From positions 203,134 to 267,133 of the forward strand of contig NW_004797810.1 in NCBI RefSeq assembly GCF_000002075.1: a stretch of 64,000 nt of DNA, given 5' to 3'. The stretch is from Aplysia californica. Its lineage: Eukaryota > Mollusca > Gastropoda > Aplysiida > Aplysiidae. Each line of letters begins with the position of its first letter. Position 1 is the stretch's first letter. Below are positions 23,547-37,669 of the stretch, one piece after another. Made by a program: the position numbers and the translations under genes. The notes under the pieces were generated by a model. That model made no database searches and was not told the origin of the DNA. It saw only the letters and a program-made list of their open reading frames with translations.

Positions 23547-26500
23547 GGAGGGAGGGAGGGAGAGAGAGAGAGAGAGAGGGGAGGGCACAGTAGGAGTGAA
23601 AGCCTATGATCTCTCTTTAGGCCCAAGCCAGGGGCAGTATGAGTAATGTAGCCTGGGTGTAGGCCAAGGATGTGTTTGTTTCATTGTTTCATACGACACA
23701 GGAGTGTTCAGCGGTAGACCTAGATCTAGATCTGGCTTGCTCACTTTAGTTACGGTGTAGTCTAATTATTAGGCCACCGGACCCGTAATTTCAGAATTCC
23801 CCGATGATGGCATGATAACTGTTTCAATTGCGGCTCACAAATGGTCAATATTATTCATAGTTCTGCTGTTACTTTCAAAACAAGCATTCTCCAACTCCAA
23901 GTTCTGTTTAGTCAGGCCCATCATCAGGACCCGTGAGTAAAACTTTCAAACGTGCGTTCTCATCATGTGACATGACTTCGGCGTGCGAGTTTCGCGCATG
24001 TCAGGGACGGGGTCAAGTAAAGTTCATGCACGCTGGTTGAAGCAGCGTCTTTCGAGGCTTACGGGGGAAAGAGGGGGGGGGGTAGATACTTGGACAAGGA
24101 GTCCTTGATGTGATACTTCAGGATTTAAAAAAATGATAATAACAAAACACACACACGGCGCGCGCAGAGGGCCTATAGATCTACATGGAATATAATATAT
24201 TTATGGACACCCCTGGGAAATTTTTTATTCAGCTGGCTAGTGAACTTGATGATTTGTCGTTGATCCCGATTTTTTTGCTCCTGAGATCCTGATTTTTAGA
24301 TTTCATAGAGTGGCAGAGATTTGGTTTAGACATGCGAGCGGAAAGTTTGCTTGTGAAGGCATGTAGTATGTAGCCAGTAGGGCCCTATTGCCGCCACGTG
24401 TGTGTAAGCGCTTTCTCTTCAATAGAGATTACGCACTATTCAGCGGCTTGCCGATGATCGGTACAGTTAGGTGTGAAGTTGTTGTAGAAGAGAGTGAACC
24501 ATAGCAGAGCAAAAAAAACAGCGTACAAAGACTTCTCGGTTGAGGACAAAACGGCTGATCCTAGCAGAGGTGGATGAAAAATCGATAGATTTATATATAT
24601 TTTTAAAAAAACAATCTGCAACACATTTAAGATTCCGAATCAAAGAAAAAAAAAAACCATCGGAAAATACACTGTACAGAATTATAGTGCTGAAACGGGG
24701 ACGAAAAGACATAAACTGATAAGGTAGAGGGCAGTGGAACAAGCAGTGTTTCGTTGGTTTCAAAAGGGGTAGGCTATAGCTATTTCTATGTCAAGCCAAA
24801 TTATTTCAGTTAAGACTGAGAACTACAGCATCAAAATGTAAAAATTAAATCCATCACGCGCGCAGGTTTGCATCAGGGGACATAATTCATGTAAATTTTG
24901 ACCTGATTGTCCAACTTGGTTATCTTCCTTGATGCAGCCTAGAATTTGTCCATCGCAAAATTCGTACATAACGAAAAGATTTTTATGTCCAGCCGATTTC
25001 ACCATCAACTGCAACAGCCCAACCTACAGCCCCAAACAATGTGTGCACAAGTGCCGTGCACCATTGCTGAACTCTTATTAAGTAAGAATCCACAGTTGTA
25101 GTAATGTGGACTGTGACGGTGACACAGCTCTTTAAAAAAAAATGTATGTCTCCGTGGGGATTGTGATAAAATACATCTGTGAAAAAAATTAACATCCAGG
25201 AATAGCATATTGCTTTTTTGCAGACCCAGAACCCAGTTGGATGGATTGTTTTCAAAGGAATGCATTGATGAAAGTACCTGTACTACATGTATCTTGATGG
25301 AATGTGTGTTTATCTGACGTTTGTCAATGCATTTAATTTTCAGGCGTAGGCATTTTACTAATTTGGATTTCAGGTTTTTGTACCTGTCAGTGCTTTCACC
25401 CATGCTTATCACTGTGATTACTTCCCTTTAGTCACATGGTGATGTGTTATCGTTAAATTGTGTTGTAAAAAAATACAAAAAATAGAGAAAAAACGCGGGG
25501 AATCGATATTTATGCAAATGTTGCAGAATTATGTGAAAAAAACGTGGTCGCACAATCACATAATCCGACAGCGACAGAAAGGTTAAATTAACAAGAAAAT
25601 GGCCGCCAAAGTTTGGTGACTTCCATAGCTAGAGAGTCCTTGGGAACTGAAAATTTGCATTTTTTGTGCCTTTAATCAACGGTTTTCTTTGAAATCCATT
25701 GGGAAATGCTTTTTAAATTGAACATAATAAGTGTTGAACCAAAAAACAAAAATTCGATCAAAATTGACAAACAGGCGGAAAAATATGTTTCTTCGATTTC
25801 AGTACTTTGATGAGCGGCTGGTTTCGCAACGATGCTTTACATGTTTGAATCTTACAGCCATTTTAGCATTAGCTCCAGTAGAACTGCACTCAGCCATATT
25901 TCATGTACTGGCAAAACTTTCAGCTATTGTTGGAGGGGGAAAAGGGCATCTCTATGCATGCATATCTTCACTTTCGGATTCTGTCAAGAGCTATCAAATA
26001 AATAGTATACACCCTTTGTTTTGTAGAGTAAGGACTTCTGTAGCAGCTGACACTTGCTGCTGCAAATGCTCCTTTAAATATACAGTCGAACCTGCCCTGA
26101 CGGCCACCTCTATAAGACGACCACCTGTACAAACGGCCACTTTCCATTTCCCCCCCCTTGCATTTTTTCTGTATAGTTAACTGTGTAAAACGGGCACTTG
26201 TCCAACGCGGCTGTGGCCTCTCTATTTTAACACACAACCCCTATCACACCAAACAATAACACCTGTCTTAGACGGCCACCTTAGTGACTCCATCACGTTT
26301 TGTCATAAATCAAGCATTGGCCCCTGGCGTTGTGGGCGAGCGGTCATAATCCAATCACCTGTCGTTGTTGTAAGGTAGTCCCTCCAACCGATTATGTTGC
26401 GTAGGCCCCTCCCACTGTTGACCAATAGGTAACAAATTTTCAGCTGCTGGTGAAGTAAGCGTGTGATCCCTCATTACCCATAAGCCCCGCCCTGAATTCT

Positions 26501-29500
26501 TACTCAAATCGTAAGTGAGATGAGTGGTCACTGTTTACCCAGTCTGTAACAAAGTAACAAAGGACATCAACATGAACTTGTGACAGAAGCGTCGCTCGTT
26601 CTCCTAGTGGTGGCGACCCATGTGTTTGTTTTACCATGGCACTCTGTCCTCCTTGCCTCACACATTTCGTTTTATTGTCACCCTTGCACAAAAGCAGTAA
26701 CAAAAGAAAAAAAAGGAAAAAAAAACCCAATGAAAACGACAACTGCAATAACAACAACAACAATGCGGCTGCCTTCAGTTGCGACCTCAGAAAGGAGTGG
26801 TTTGTTTTCTTCATCTTGATCAGTCCTGCCTAAGACGGCCACCTGCCTTATATGGCCACTTTTCTCCTTGACAATGGGTGGCCGTCTTACACAGGTTCGA
26901 CTGTATATGTAGTTTGTGTTTCCTCTTTTTTCAGTTTTGAAAAAAGTACAATTGCATAATAATAGTAATGATGATAATAATATGATAATAATAGCAATAA
27001 AAATCATAATAGTAATCATTGTAAGGATAATGGATCACAGTTATATGCCAAACTGTCATGTTGTGATTGTAAAGAAACCCTCTTTTAAAATAATGTACGT
27101 TGTCCTTCTTCCTCATGCTCAACAGACTTCTTAACCACCGTGGGGGTGTGGTTTTCACTTGCCGTGTCATCCACTCTATTCCTCTGCTACAGTCGGCCAT
27201 CCATGTCTTTTACAAGGACCGCATGGTGGCGGTTGCTCATCTGATCAGCACTGATACTCTGCCTTTGCCCCCTCAGGTTAGTTGTCAGTAGTTCTTTTGG
27301 AAAAATGTAAAAAAAAGCATAGTTTAAAAAAATTATTTTTGGCTGTATGTGATGCTTTCTATAATAATTTTTTTAGGATACTAGCCAGATACATTATCGT
27401 AAATGTTAAGGTGCCATTTCTTACAACACCTCTTTTAAGTTAAATGAGGCTTGAATTTTGTACCTGAACGAACAGTAGTATGACTTAATTATCGCATCTG
27501 TACTTCATTCCTTTGAATGGTGATCATATTAGACAGTCGTGGTATGTAGGTCTGTTGTAGTTAATTATGGCCTGTACCTGTTGGGCAAATTCCAATTAAT
27601 TACTGAGTTTAATGGTCATTATGTCATCAGCTTCAGATATGGGAATGCCAAGAGCAACAACACAAACACTTCTATCAGATAAGTTTGTTAAAAAGTCTTA
27701 CGGAGCTCACAACTGCTTTAGGTCATTCTTGTTACTTGTGTGAAGGACCGACATCACTGCACAAGGGGCATCCCCATAAGGGCTCCGTCCCCTGAAGAAG
27801 CACATCTCGAAGTGTGTAGATTCTGACGGTTCCAAGCAATGTTTGATTCCATAGCCTTCTGCTCCTTCCACTAAGTCTTGAACTTCTGCAGGCGCCCCAT
27901 CCAATTCCAAGCTCACGAAGTCGCTCAAGATGATGGTCTTCCGACTGTTCTTGTTCTTGTTCTCTTTCTATCCCTGACTGAACGCACGATTTCAGGCTTG
28001 TCAGGGCACAGCTTCCCTTCAGGTTTTTGCTTTCCCAGCGACCTCGTCAGCCCACTCATTGCCGTTGACTTCCGCATGGCCCGGGGTGAAGATCCACGTG
28101 ATCTTTTTCAGTGTCATCTTCATCAGGAGCTCTGTCCATTCAGCTCTAAGGTTCCCACTTTCAATCTTCCTCTGAGTGCTCTGAGAGTCTGTGACAAAGA
28201 TCACATGTGCTTGTCGAGTTGTTGTGACCCATTTGAGAGCCTGAGTGATTGCCTCTATCTCCATTCTCATGCTAGATATTGTCATATCGTATGCTCTCTG
28301 CTGTTCCTGCACCAATCTGCCACTCGCTCTTGCTGAGAAGCCCCATCCAGATTTTTCTCCTTGTTTAACAGATCCATCCGTGTATACAACCACATCTCCA
28401 TGCCGTGAGTTGCCTTCAATCAGTTTTCGTATCTCAGCAGCTGTCGCCCCCAGCAGCCACTCTCTACATTCTCTGTTCAGCTGTTCAGCGTAATCACTAC
28501 CTTCCCAAAATCTCCCTGCTATCTTTCATTCATCTTTATCCATTCTTCACCCCGCTTTATATCTTCCAGTGGGCAGACTTCTTTGCTCATATGAGTGTGC
28601 AAGACAGAAGCTGGTTATTTACAAGTTAGTTCAAAGCGCAGCTTGGTTTTAATTTGCGAGTTGAAATGGCTGAAGCATCTATAAATATAGTATACAAGGT
28701 AAAATTTGGTTTTAAAAAAGGCAATTTATTATTTAAAATAACACTGTTTAATCTTTGAACTAAGACATTTGGTTTTAATTAAATAAAAAATCCTGTTGGG
28801 ATCCAAGATGGCGAACAAATTCTTCAAGTTGGTATAAAGTTTAGGCATTGTTGGTTGTGGCTGGTTTTAATGTTTTGGAAGGTGTTGTAGTTTATTTTGG
28901 ATGGATTTTGTGTAAGAGAAACACATCTGTCAGCATTATGGGCTGAACCTGTGGCTGTCCACAGATTACTGTCACGCAAATGTCACTGATATGGTCCTTG
29001 TGCTATGTATTAGTTTACTTCTCCAGCTGGAGGGGGGGGGGGGGGGGCATGATTTGAAGTTAAGATAGTTGTGTTACAGACATGATGGCATCATAGAGAT
29101 AGAATGAATAAGAAAAGTACAGTGGAAACCTGATATAACAGGGATGGTGGGAGTAGAGAAAATGTCCTGTTATATCCGATCCCTGTTAAACCAGAAATGC
29201 AAGGAAAGTGAGCATTTGTGGACTAATCCAGCGGTACTTATTCATGGGTAGTTTCCTTTGCCACAAGTACCCACGAACAGGGGTTTTGGCACCAACTTTC
29301 TCCATTGCCTCACATCAGAAGAGCTTGGTCCACAGCATCTGCATCGAGTAGTCTCATCTTCTTTCGATCCAGAGCAAACTTTCCATTGGAGTATGCTGCC
29401 ACTATCTTCTCTCTATCGTTGATAATGGTGTGAATCAACCCTTGTGGAATGTCAAACTGATGACAAATCTCTGCCAGTGGAGCTTGCTTTTTGTCAACAG

Positions 29501-31996
29501 CCTGGATTATTTCGTATTTTTTGTCAATTGAAAGGCATTTTCTCATGTGCTTGACATTGTTGGTGACACATTACGCGTGTGTGTTGCTAGGTTTCGGGCT
29601 AGATCGAGGTCTGCAGCACACAGCAGCCCTCTCTCGCTTCACACGCTACGTGTGCTTGCAGTGGCAAGGCTTGCGTGGGCTTGCTCCATCACTGCGTTAC
29701 TCTCTATCTCTCTCTCTCTTACTTTTTACACATTTTAACGAGCCTTTGTCCCTGCTATAACCGGTTGGGCTGCGATGAGGTCCTGTTACTGCCGATAACT
29801 TTTAACAGAGACAAAGAGTAGGAAAAAACGAGGATTTAAAAAATCCATGTTATTACCGGATCCCTGTTATTACCGGGCCTGTTATATATGGTTTTCAATG
29901 TAAATAGTTGTCTGTGATAAGTGGTAGTTGCAGCATGTTTTATGATAATTCTTAAAGGTGGTTACCAAAGCAGACTTTACAGTATTCTTATTTCTTAAGA
30001 ATTTCTATGCAAATGACCATTATGTTGTTTGCACATACTCACTAGATAAATAATGTTTATTTTTTATCAGTTGGTGAACCGCTCGAATAGCCCGTCCTTG
30101 AACCCAAAGGCACTGGAACGAGCTATCCTCATCAAGAATCATAAGGGTGACTGGGCGGTGGTCACAGGCCGCTGGACTGGGTATAAAAAAGGCGTTGCTG
30201 GGATACCAGGTATGAAATTTTTTTGTATTTTTGTGTAGGACACTTATGTAGATGGGTGTAGTGTGTAGTTGCAATGGATTCATGTTGGAAAGTGCTGCTT
30301 GCATCGACCTCGTTCATTCCCCTTCTGTCCACTGCCTTTTTCTGTTCTTTACCGTCCCTCTGTCTTCCTTTGTTGTTGTTTACTTTTCTCTTAGTAATTT
30401 CAGTTTTGTCTTCATGTAGTGTATTGTAGTGACAAAGGGGGCTCTCGTGGCCTAGAGGCTAAGGTATTCGCCTCTCATTCAAAGGTCCCAAGTTCGAATT
30501 CAAGTAGAAATTCTCTAAAATTGTCTGCTTTCACCACCTTTCCTTCTCTCTAGCAATGTTCTGTCATCTGCTTTCATCTCCACTTTCTTCCCCCACCCCC
30601 TCACCTCCGTTGCTCCCCCCTCTGGGCTCCTGACTCCTCTTTCTGCAGCCTTTCTACTGCTACTCCTTGGTTCCTTCTTACTGCTGTCTTTCAGCCACAC
30701 CCCCTGATCTCCTGGTTGGAAAGATCTGCACCTAGCCTTCTCGGACAAGGGTGAAAAATCTCGGAGGTCCCGTGTGCAAGTTGCACTTGTTAAAGATCCC
30801 TTGGTGGTCTAAAATCGATAAGAACAGGCTTCGGCCGCCACCCAGGCAAAATTGAAAATTCCCTACCAACTGAAAATGTTTACCAATGGAAAATGTTAGG
30901 TGTGTCCCGCGTGCTCATATGACCTCTTGCAGTTGCGAGCGCAGTAAAATACTTAGCAGAAAGAAAAAAAAAAGTAGTTACAAAAGTTTTGTAAATACTT
31001 TGCTCTAGTTCTAAGAAGTATAGTCTCACATGTGTTGAATGTAAACTGTAGATTTATTGAACACTGTGAGCATCAAGTTTTGCTGCTCTTTTTTTTTTCC
31101 CTCAGGTTTTTGCTTTTGCTTGGGCCTGACAGTACATATTTTTTTCAAAGAGTGGTTGGTTCATCAGACATTTTTGTTTCAGAATAGTTGGTGAAATGTT
31201 AATCCAGACTCTTTTGGATTGAGAGGAAGGGGTTTTGTCCAGGTTTTTTTCAATAGACATTTATTTTCAGTTTGAAGTTATTTAGAACAAAATCATGGCA
31301 TGCATATTTTTTCTCTTTTTTCCATTTTACTTCTAAAGCTAATTTATTAAGACTTTATAAAACTTACTTATGTGCTATATAGTTAAAGTATTAACCAAAA
31401 CTATGAATAGAGATGCTCTGAATGTACATAGGAAACAATATATAAATACAGGACAGTTTACTTTTCTGTCTTAGTTTAGTTTTTTAAACTGTTTGTAATA
31501 TTTATTCATATTTTGAGTACTGCATTTTGGTATGGGCAAAGTCCTTTAAAAAATGTGTTCCATAATAATCCAAGGCAGTCACCAATATATCAGCAAACAC
31601 TGGTGTTTTAGAATCTTTGAAACCATGTAGTTTTTGAAATTTAAAATAATGATTAGTACCTTATATACGTCGGTGGCCTAGTAGTTAGGCTCTTGGACTC
31701 GCAACCGTAAGGTCTGGGTTCAAATCCCGTCAGGGGCTCGATGTTGTGTCCTTGGGAAAGGCACTTTGCACAAATTTTCCTCACTTCACCCAGGTGGAAA
31801 TGGGTACCTGGCTATAGACTGTGAACAATCTTGTCAGTTTAATAGTGTTTGAACGCGTGAAATCCGCAGCTTGCACTGTATGCTTCCGCGGAAGCCGGGA
31901 ATGTTTCTGAGTGTTCTCAGAGGGTCTGCTGGGGTAATAATAGTTGTAAAGCGAAAGAGCATGCTCTTGAGCATGGATATGCGCTATATAAATGCA

Positions 31997-32035
<39 letters not shown>

Positions 32036-35000
32036 ATAAATTCATATATTTTTAGAACTGCAGTTCTTTTGGTACCTTTGAGTAATGTCAGAAAATATAA
32101 ACATTCTAAGGAACAACAATTTTTTCAAAGAAATCAATTTTGTACTGCTAAGTTACCAGCAGCCTGTCGCTTCGAACTTACTTGAGTGTCAGAAAATGAC
32201 AAAAGTATATTTGTGAAGCATCGGGGGGGAAATCAGGCTCGTCAAAATAACGATATCAGGCAAACTGGCGTTTTTCCACCAGGTAGGCAATGTTTGTCAA
32301 AATTTCGTTTTTTTAGCTCAACCCCTTTTATGTCCACACTAAAACATATTTCCATGTTTTACTGAAAAAATATTGGTTAAGGGCACAAAATATGACATTT
32401 TTCAGTTTTCAGGGACTCTTTTAACAGTGCTTCCACTCTTCCGTATTTTTATGGAACAGTTCCGTACTTGTTCCTCCATCATTATCAACTCCCTTCGTAA
32501 AAAAAACTGCGACAGTGTAGGACTAGATATCTACTGAAATCCCTTTGCAAAAGATCCGTACTCGCCTTCGTATCGTCTTGTATAAGCTACGGGTATTTAC
32601 GGTAATTCTCTTGCCAATAAGTTAATGTTATAGAGACCTGCTAGATTGCGCATTTCCTGCAATCTGCCATTATACCGCTATGCCCCATGCGTTCATTGTG
32701 GGTTGGTCGGCAGTACATTTTTACCTGTTGATTGATCGAAATCTGGCAAACTTTTTATGCCAATTTCTTCTCTTCTATTATTCACTCATTCCGTCTGTCT
32801 ATCTTCGGACTGTTGCCACGGCTGGAAAATATGCACATTGATCAAGTAAATTGACTTGTGATCTTATACAGAAAATAACTGTCAGAAAGAAATTTGTTTT
32901 GCAAATTTATTGTCTAGATCTAGAGAAATTATCAATGCGAAGATTCTACGGCACGGGAACGCAATAAGGGCCTCGATGAAATAAATTATGCTATAACTAC
33001 TAAAATCAAGAATAATTCGAAGTGGTGTTCGGAGGTTGAGACACGCAACATTCAGAAGTGAAAATTGTGGAAAATTAGGGTATTCACTGGGTAACTGTAT
33101 TGTGAAGGTGCTATCTATTCATTATTCCCAGGTTTGCCTTCTATCAATCATGCGATGACAAATTAATTGAATTATAGTAGAAATGGAAGGGGAACCTGCT
33201 TTTAAACATTGCCAGCAATGGAAAGATCTGATATGTAGGTGAAAAAATCAAACTAGACAAAATGTTGACGAACTAATAAATGTTATGGGTTGTTGGCAAT
33301 CTCTTCAAACAGGCTCCCAAACGCCATTTTTTACCCTCTAAAAGCACTAGATTTCAATTTCCTCGGTGGCTTCGCCCCCTGAACCCCCCACCGGTACGCT
33401 GTCCCTGGACCCTGCTGCCTATTTGGCCCTCAGATTCCCGGCTGAATTTTCCTTACTTTTCAGCTTCAGCTGGTGGAAAGCACTATCTTTAGCTATTGGA
33501 CTTACCAAATCTTGGTGGCCATTTTCTCGCTAATTTCACCACTGAAAACCAGGCGACCTCACTTCCTTCAATCGCAAATATCTCAACTTCTATTCAGGAT
33601 AGATGGGCATTAATTTCACTGAAAGCAAAGCAAATAAACAGGCTTTAAAATCTTATACCAATTACCCCATATGCTGAAAAATTGACAAGTGTATTTGGAT
33701 AGATGAATTATATATAAGGAAAAGGCATTGAAGAGAAAGACATTGTATCATGATAATGGCTTTGCAATGTGAACAACAGTGCAAAGCAGTTGTTTTTACC
33801 TCATCCTTGGTCTGGCAGTATGTATGTGCATTTAATTTCATTTTCTGCTTCTGGTGCCTTATTTCTTTTCCCCTTCATAACTACAATTTTCAGTCTGAGA
33901 CAAGTGTCATTGCAATAATTTGAACAGCGGATCAGAACATCATCTTTGGAAGCTCATGAGTTGAACACATTCTGCTTGAGAGAAGCACAAGCTTCTCCTT
34001 CATTTCAAGCTTTTGAACTTATTGAGGACTCTTGTTCTGGTCACTTGACGACACTTGAAGACCCATGATGTTTTGGGGCACTTCACCCATTTCCACGCGA
34101 GTTACCTCCCTGAGCAGACACATTCACGTGGGCTGCCTCCAGCCACCCCCATAAATTTAGGTACCCATACTAAATCTGCAATAACTTTTCCTCCTAACAG
34201 CTACAAAATTACCGGACAATATGGAAATGCACGTACAGTTTTCAAAAACTTGGAAATAATAGACTAGAGCTAGTATTATAGAGACTCAAAGGGATTCGGA
34301 TTTTCTCATGGTCATGTGACTGCCTGGATACAAGTATTCTCATAGGCTGTCTGCAATGAGTTAATAAATAAAAGCAGAAGTTCTCTATATTCATTGAGAT
34401 TTTTAAATTCTCTTTTCTTTATTGGAAACTTAAAAAGGCAGACAACAACATGTTTACTTTGAAATATGGAAAATCGTGTTTCTTGTTTTGTGTATGATGG
34501 TTGTAAATATGCTGTAACTTTGCCTTTGGTCTGCTGATCAGATATGTGTGTCTGCTTTGTCCCTAGAAGGTTAACTGACCCAGAAGCCACTGAGCTTTCC
34601 CATTTGGAGTTTAGGGGGCTTGAGTTTATAGTGGGTAAAATGAATATGAAACGTAATTATGTGCCATGGTACAATCACGGCGTCGTTACACCATCTAGAA
34701 ACGATACATCCGTGGAAAATAATGCTGACCTTCTGAAGTACTCTTTCACAGGGTTTCTAGATATGGAAGCCCTCTAGAGCAATAAATAAACTTTTTTTGA
34801 AGTTCGTCAATTAAGCAGGTTGAGATATTTTGCACCAAAGATTTGGGATATGAAAGTTTTGTAGCCAGATTTTTGGAAAGCTTTGCTCAGATCATTCAAG
34901 AAGTTTCTGCTCATTTGGCAGAAGAGAAATTAATGTGGTTTAACCCTATCCGCATGCCCTGGGGTCATTTTGTACCCCTAGGGTTGTATTCTTCAGATTT

Positions 35001-37609
35001 TAGAATACTTCTAGTGCGAAGATCTCTTTGAAACTTTCAGTATTTCTCAAAAAAATTATTTTGACAGACTGCTATGCAAAGCGTACAGATCGGATTAACG
35101 AGTAAAATCCTCTTTGGAATGTTGTGGCGCATAGTTTCCCACATCATATGGATGCGAAAGTAAGACACAACGTACGGATAGGGTTAAGTATGCTGACAAC
35201 AGGGATCCTGTTTCATCTTTTTTTAAGTGACACTCTGATTGTTTTTGCTTCTGTTTTGTTTGTTTTTTCAGGCACTTCATCAAGCCGTGGCACGCGGGGT
35301 GTCAAAGGAAACCCGGGGACTTTGTCTTTTAAAATCTGGAATATGGGTTCCTCGAACAATGTCACCCAGTTGACCTTGCCATATGACAGTCAGAGATACA
35401 GCTTACAGCTTCCTGGTGTGGTTGTGGACCTCAAAGCTGGGGCTGTTATGGTATGTGAAAAGTCTGAAGTTCTCATGTAGGGTGGGATGTTTTGCAAATT
35501 TGTATATTTTGCGTTTATTTTTAATATCAGTAAAGGAAAAGCATAGATTTGTTGCTTGAGTGTACCCTTTGTAAAATTGTGGAACAGGAGGCCTATTTGG
35601 GGGCTCTCGTGGCCTAGAGGTTAAGGTGTTTGCCTCTTATTCAAAGGTCCCGGGTTCTGATCCGAGTAGCGACGGAAGATTTTTGTTCTCTAAAATTGTC
35701 TCCTTCTCCTCCTATCCTGCTCTCTAACAATGTTCTATCGTCTGCTTTCGTCTCCAATTTCTGCCCCCTCACCATCACTTCCTTTGCCCCCTCCTCTGGG
35801 CTCCTGACTCTCTCTGCAGCCTTTCTACTGCTACTCCTTGGCTCCTTCTTACTGCTGTCTTTCAGCCCCACCCCTGATCTTATAGTAGGTAAGATCCACG
35901 TTTAGCCTTCTCGGACAAGGGCGAAAAATCTCGGAGGTCCCGAGTTTAAGTTGCGCACGTTAAAGATTGCTTGATGGTCCAACAAATCGATATGAGAAGG
36001 CCGCGGCCACCCACCAAGCAAAATTAAAAATTTCCTAACAACTGAAAATGTTTAATGTGTCCCGCGCGCTCATATGAGCTTATGCGTAACAAAACTTACC
36101 CCCCCCCCCCCCAAAAAAAAAAAGCAAACAAATGCAAAGACATTAAAACCTTTCGTTCTAGCCCCACTTCTGTGTTCTAAAGTGCGCCAATATCACGAAA
36201 AAAGAAACACCAACAAAACAAACAAAAAAGAAAAGAAAAAAGAAAAAAAAAAAAAAAAAGAAGAAACTCAAGACGCAAAATGTATTATAATAACGTCAGA
36301 GGAAGAGACGCAGCCAGAGATACAGAATTCGATTTCCTATTCACACACAGCGTTTGTTTTAAGAAAATAATAATTTCTGGTGTGTGCAGAGAGTAATCGA
36401 TGGATCGCAGGAATGTGATGAGTCTGCTCCCTGCTCACAGCCACGTATTGTCACTGCAAAGGTCGACGGCCTTAATTGGCCGCATTATCGGTTGATTTGT
36501 ACTCACAGCTAAGTGTTTTTATTGCAAAGATCAACAGGCTTGACAGAACGAACTATCGGTTGATTTGTACTACTCACAAAGCGAGTGCATGAGATCAGCG
36601 GTGTGGAATTTTATTGTATTGTGTGGGTGAGTGGTTTGCAAGCTTGCAAATTTTCTCTTGACAGACAAGGCTCAGTTGGTCTCTTTCTTGGGTTTTGTTG
36701 TTGTTGTTGTTGTTGTTTTTTTTTTGTGTGTTTTTTTTTTTTTGGGGGGGGGGGGGGGTTACTGAAACAGGGGGGGAGGGTTGCTTGTTTTTTTTGTTTT
36801 TTTTGGTAGTATTTTAAAGAGTCTTTTTATTTTGTTAATACACTTTTTTGAATGAGTCTTACGGCACTTGCAATACAAACAGGTCATTTATTATAACTGC
36901 CGAAGATTAAATGTGGGACTAGAGAGTAACATTTAGAAATGAATAATGCACAGAGATATGTGGCGTCGGTGGCCTAGTGGTTAGGCTACGTACCGGACCT
37001 CATAATCGTTAGATTGCGGGTTCGAGGTTCGAGCCTCACCTCGGTCCGACGTTGTGTTCCTGGGAAAGGCACTTTACACAAATTTCCTAATTGGCTCAGT
37101 CCTTTTGGGGATGGAGGTCCCGCCTCGTAAATAACCGAATAGTGTTGATAGGGGCGCTAAACCTATACTATTTCAACATTTTCAATTGCAGGCAGATATA
37201 AAGACGATAGATGTTTGATAGGAAAGAAGGAGCATAACCCCGCTCTACAGCAAGCTCTATGCGATTTACACTACAATAGATAAATAAAATTTGTATAGCG
37301 CATGTCCCCGCCCGAAAGCAAGCTCTATGCGCTTTGCGCTGTATTATTACCCCAGCAGACCATAGAACACTCAGAAACATTCAGAGCTTCCCAGGAAGCA
37401 TAATAGTGTAAGCAGCTGATTAAGCGCTCAAACATTACCAAACTGACATAACCTTTTACATCAAAACACCCGCCAACCACCCACAGGCTCAGGTCTGATT
37501 TCCTACCGTTCCAGCACTGTTGTGGACCCCTGAGTACACAATCATTAGTTCCGCCCACCACCTCTGGCAGGAACGAGCCAAAAGAGACACAGAGGGAAGG
37601 AGAGAATGC

Positions 37610-37669
<60 letters not shown>

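Larger units (their letters stand above)
22219..25577. mobile_element. 3.36 kb insertion in MITE copy 3
   Basis: AAAGGT occurs at both edges (22213-22218 and 25578-25583), a 6-bp target duplication or the remains of an 8-bp one. The ends are weakly inverted: CCTGTCCCCACAGAATTATG against TCTGTCGCTGTCGGATTATG. It contains ATTATGCAA repeats at the left, a GA microsatellite and element H copy 2. No intact transposase. Confidence 0.65.
22063..25830 (+). mobile_element. MITE family M, copy 3, split by a 3.36 kb insertion
   Basis: Left part 22063-22218 starts GATGGAATCAGGCGCTCGTC and stops mid-element after CTTCAAAGGT. The right part resumes at 25578 with AAAGGTTAAATTAACAAG and runs to the inverted end near 25830. 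Together they match an intact copy (59602-60024). Confidence 0.82.

Noticed and set aside
23303-23626. Long ORFs of Leu-Ser or Arg-Glu repeats (also at 37520-37882)
   Set aside because: Pure translations of GA microsatellite on both strands.
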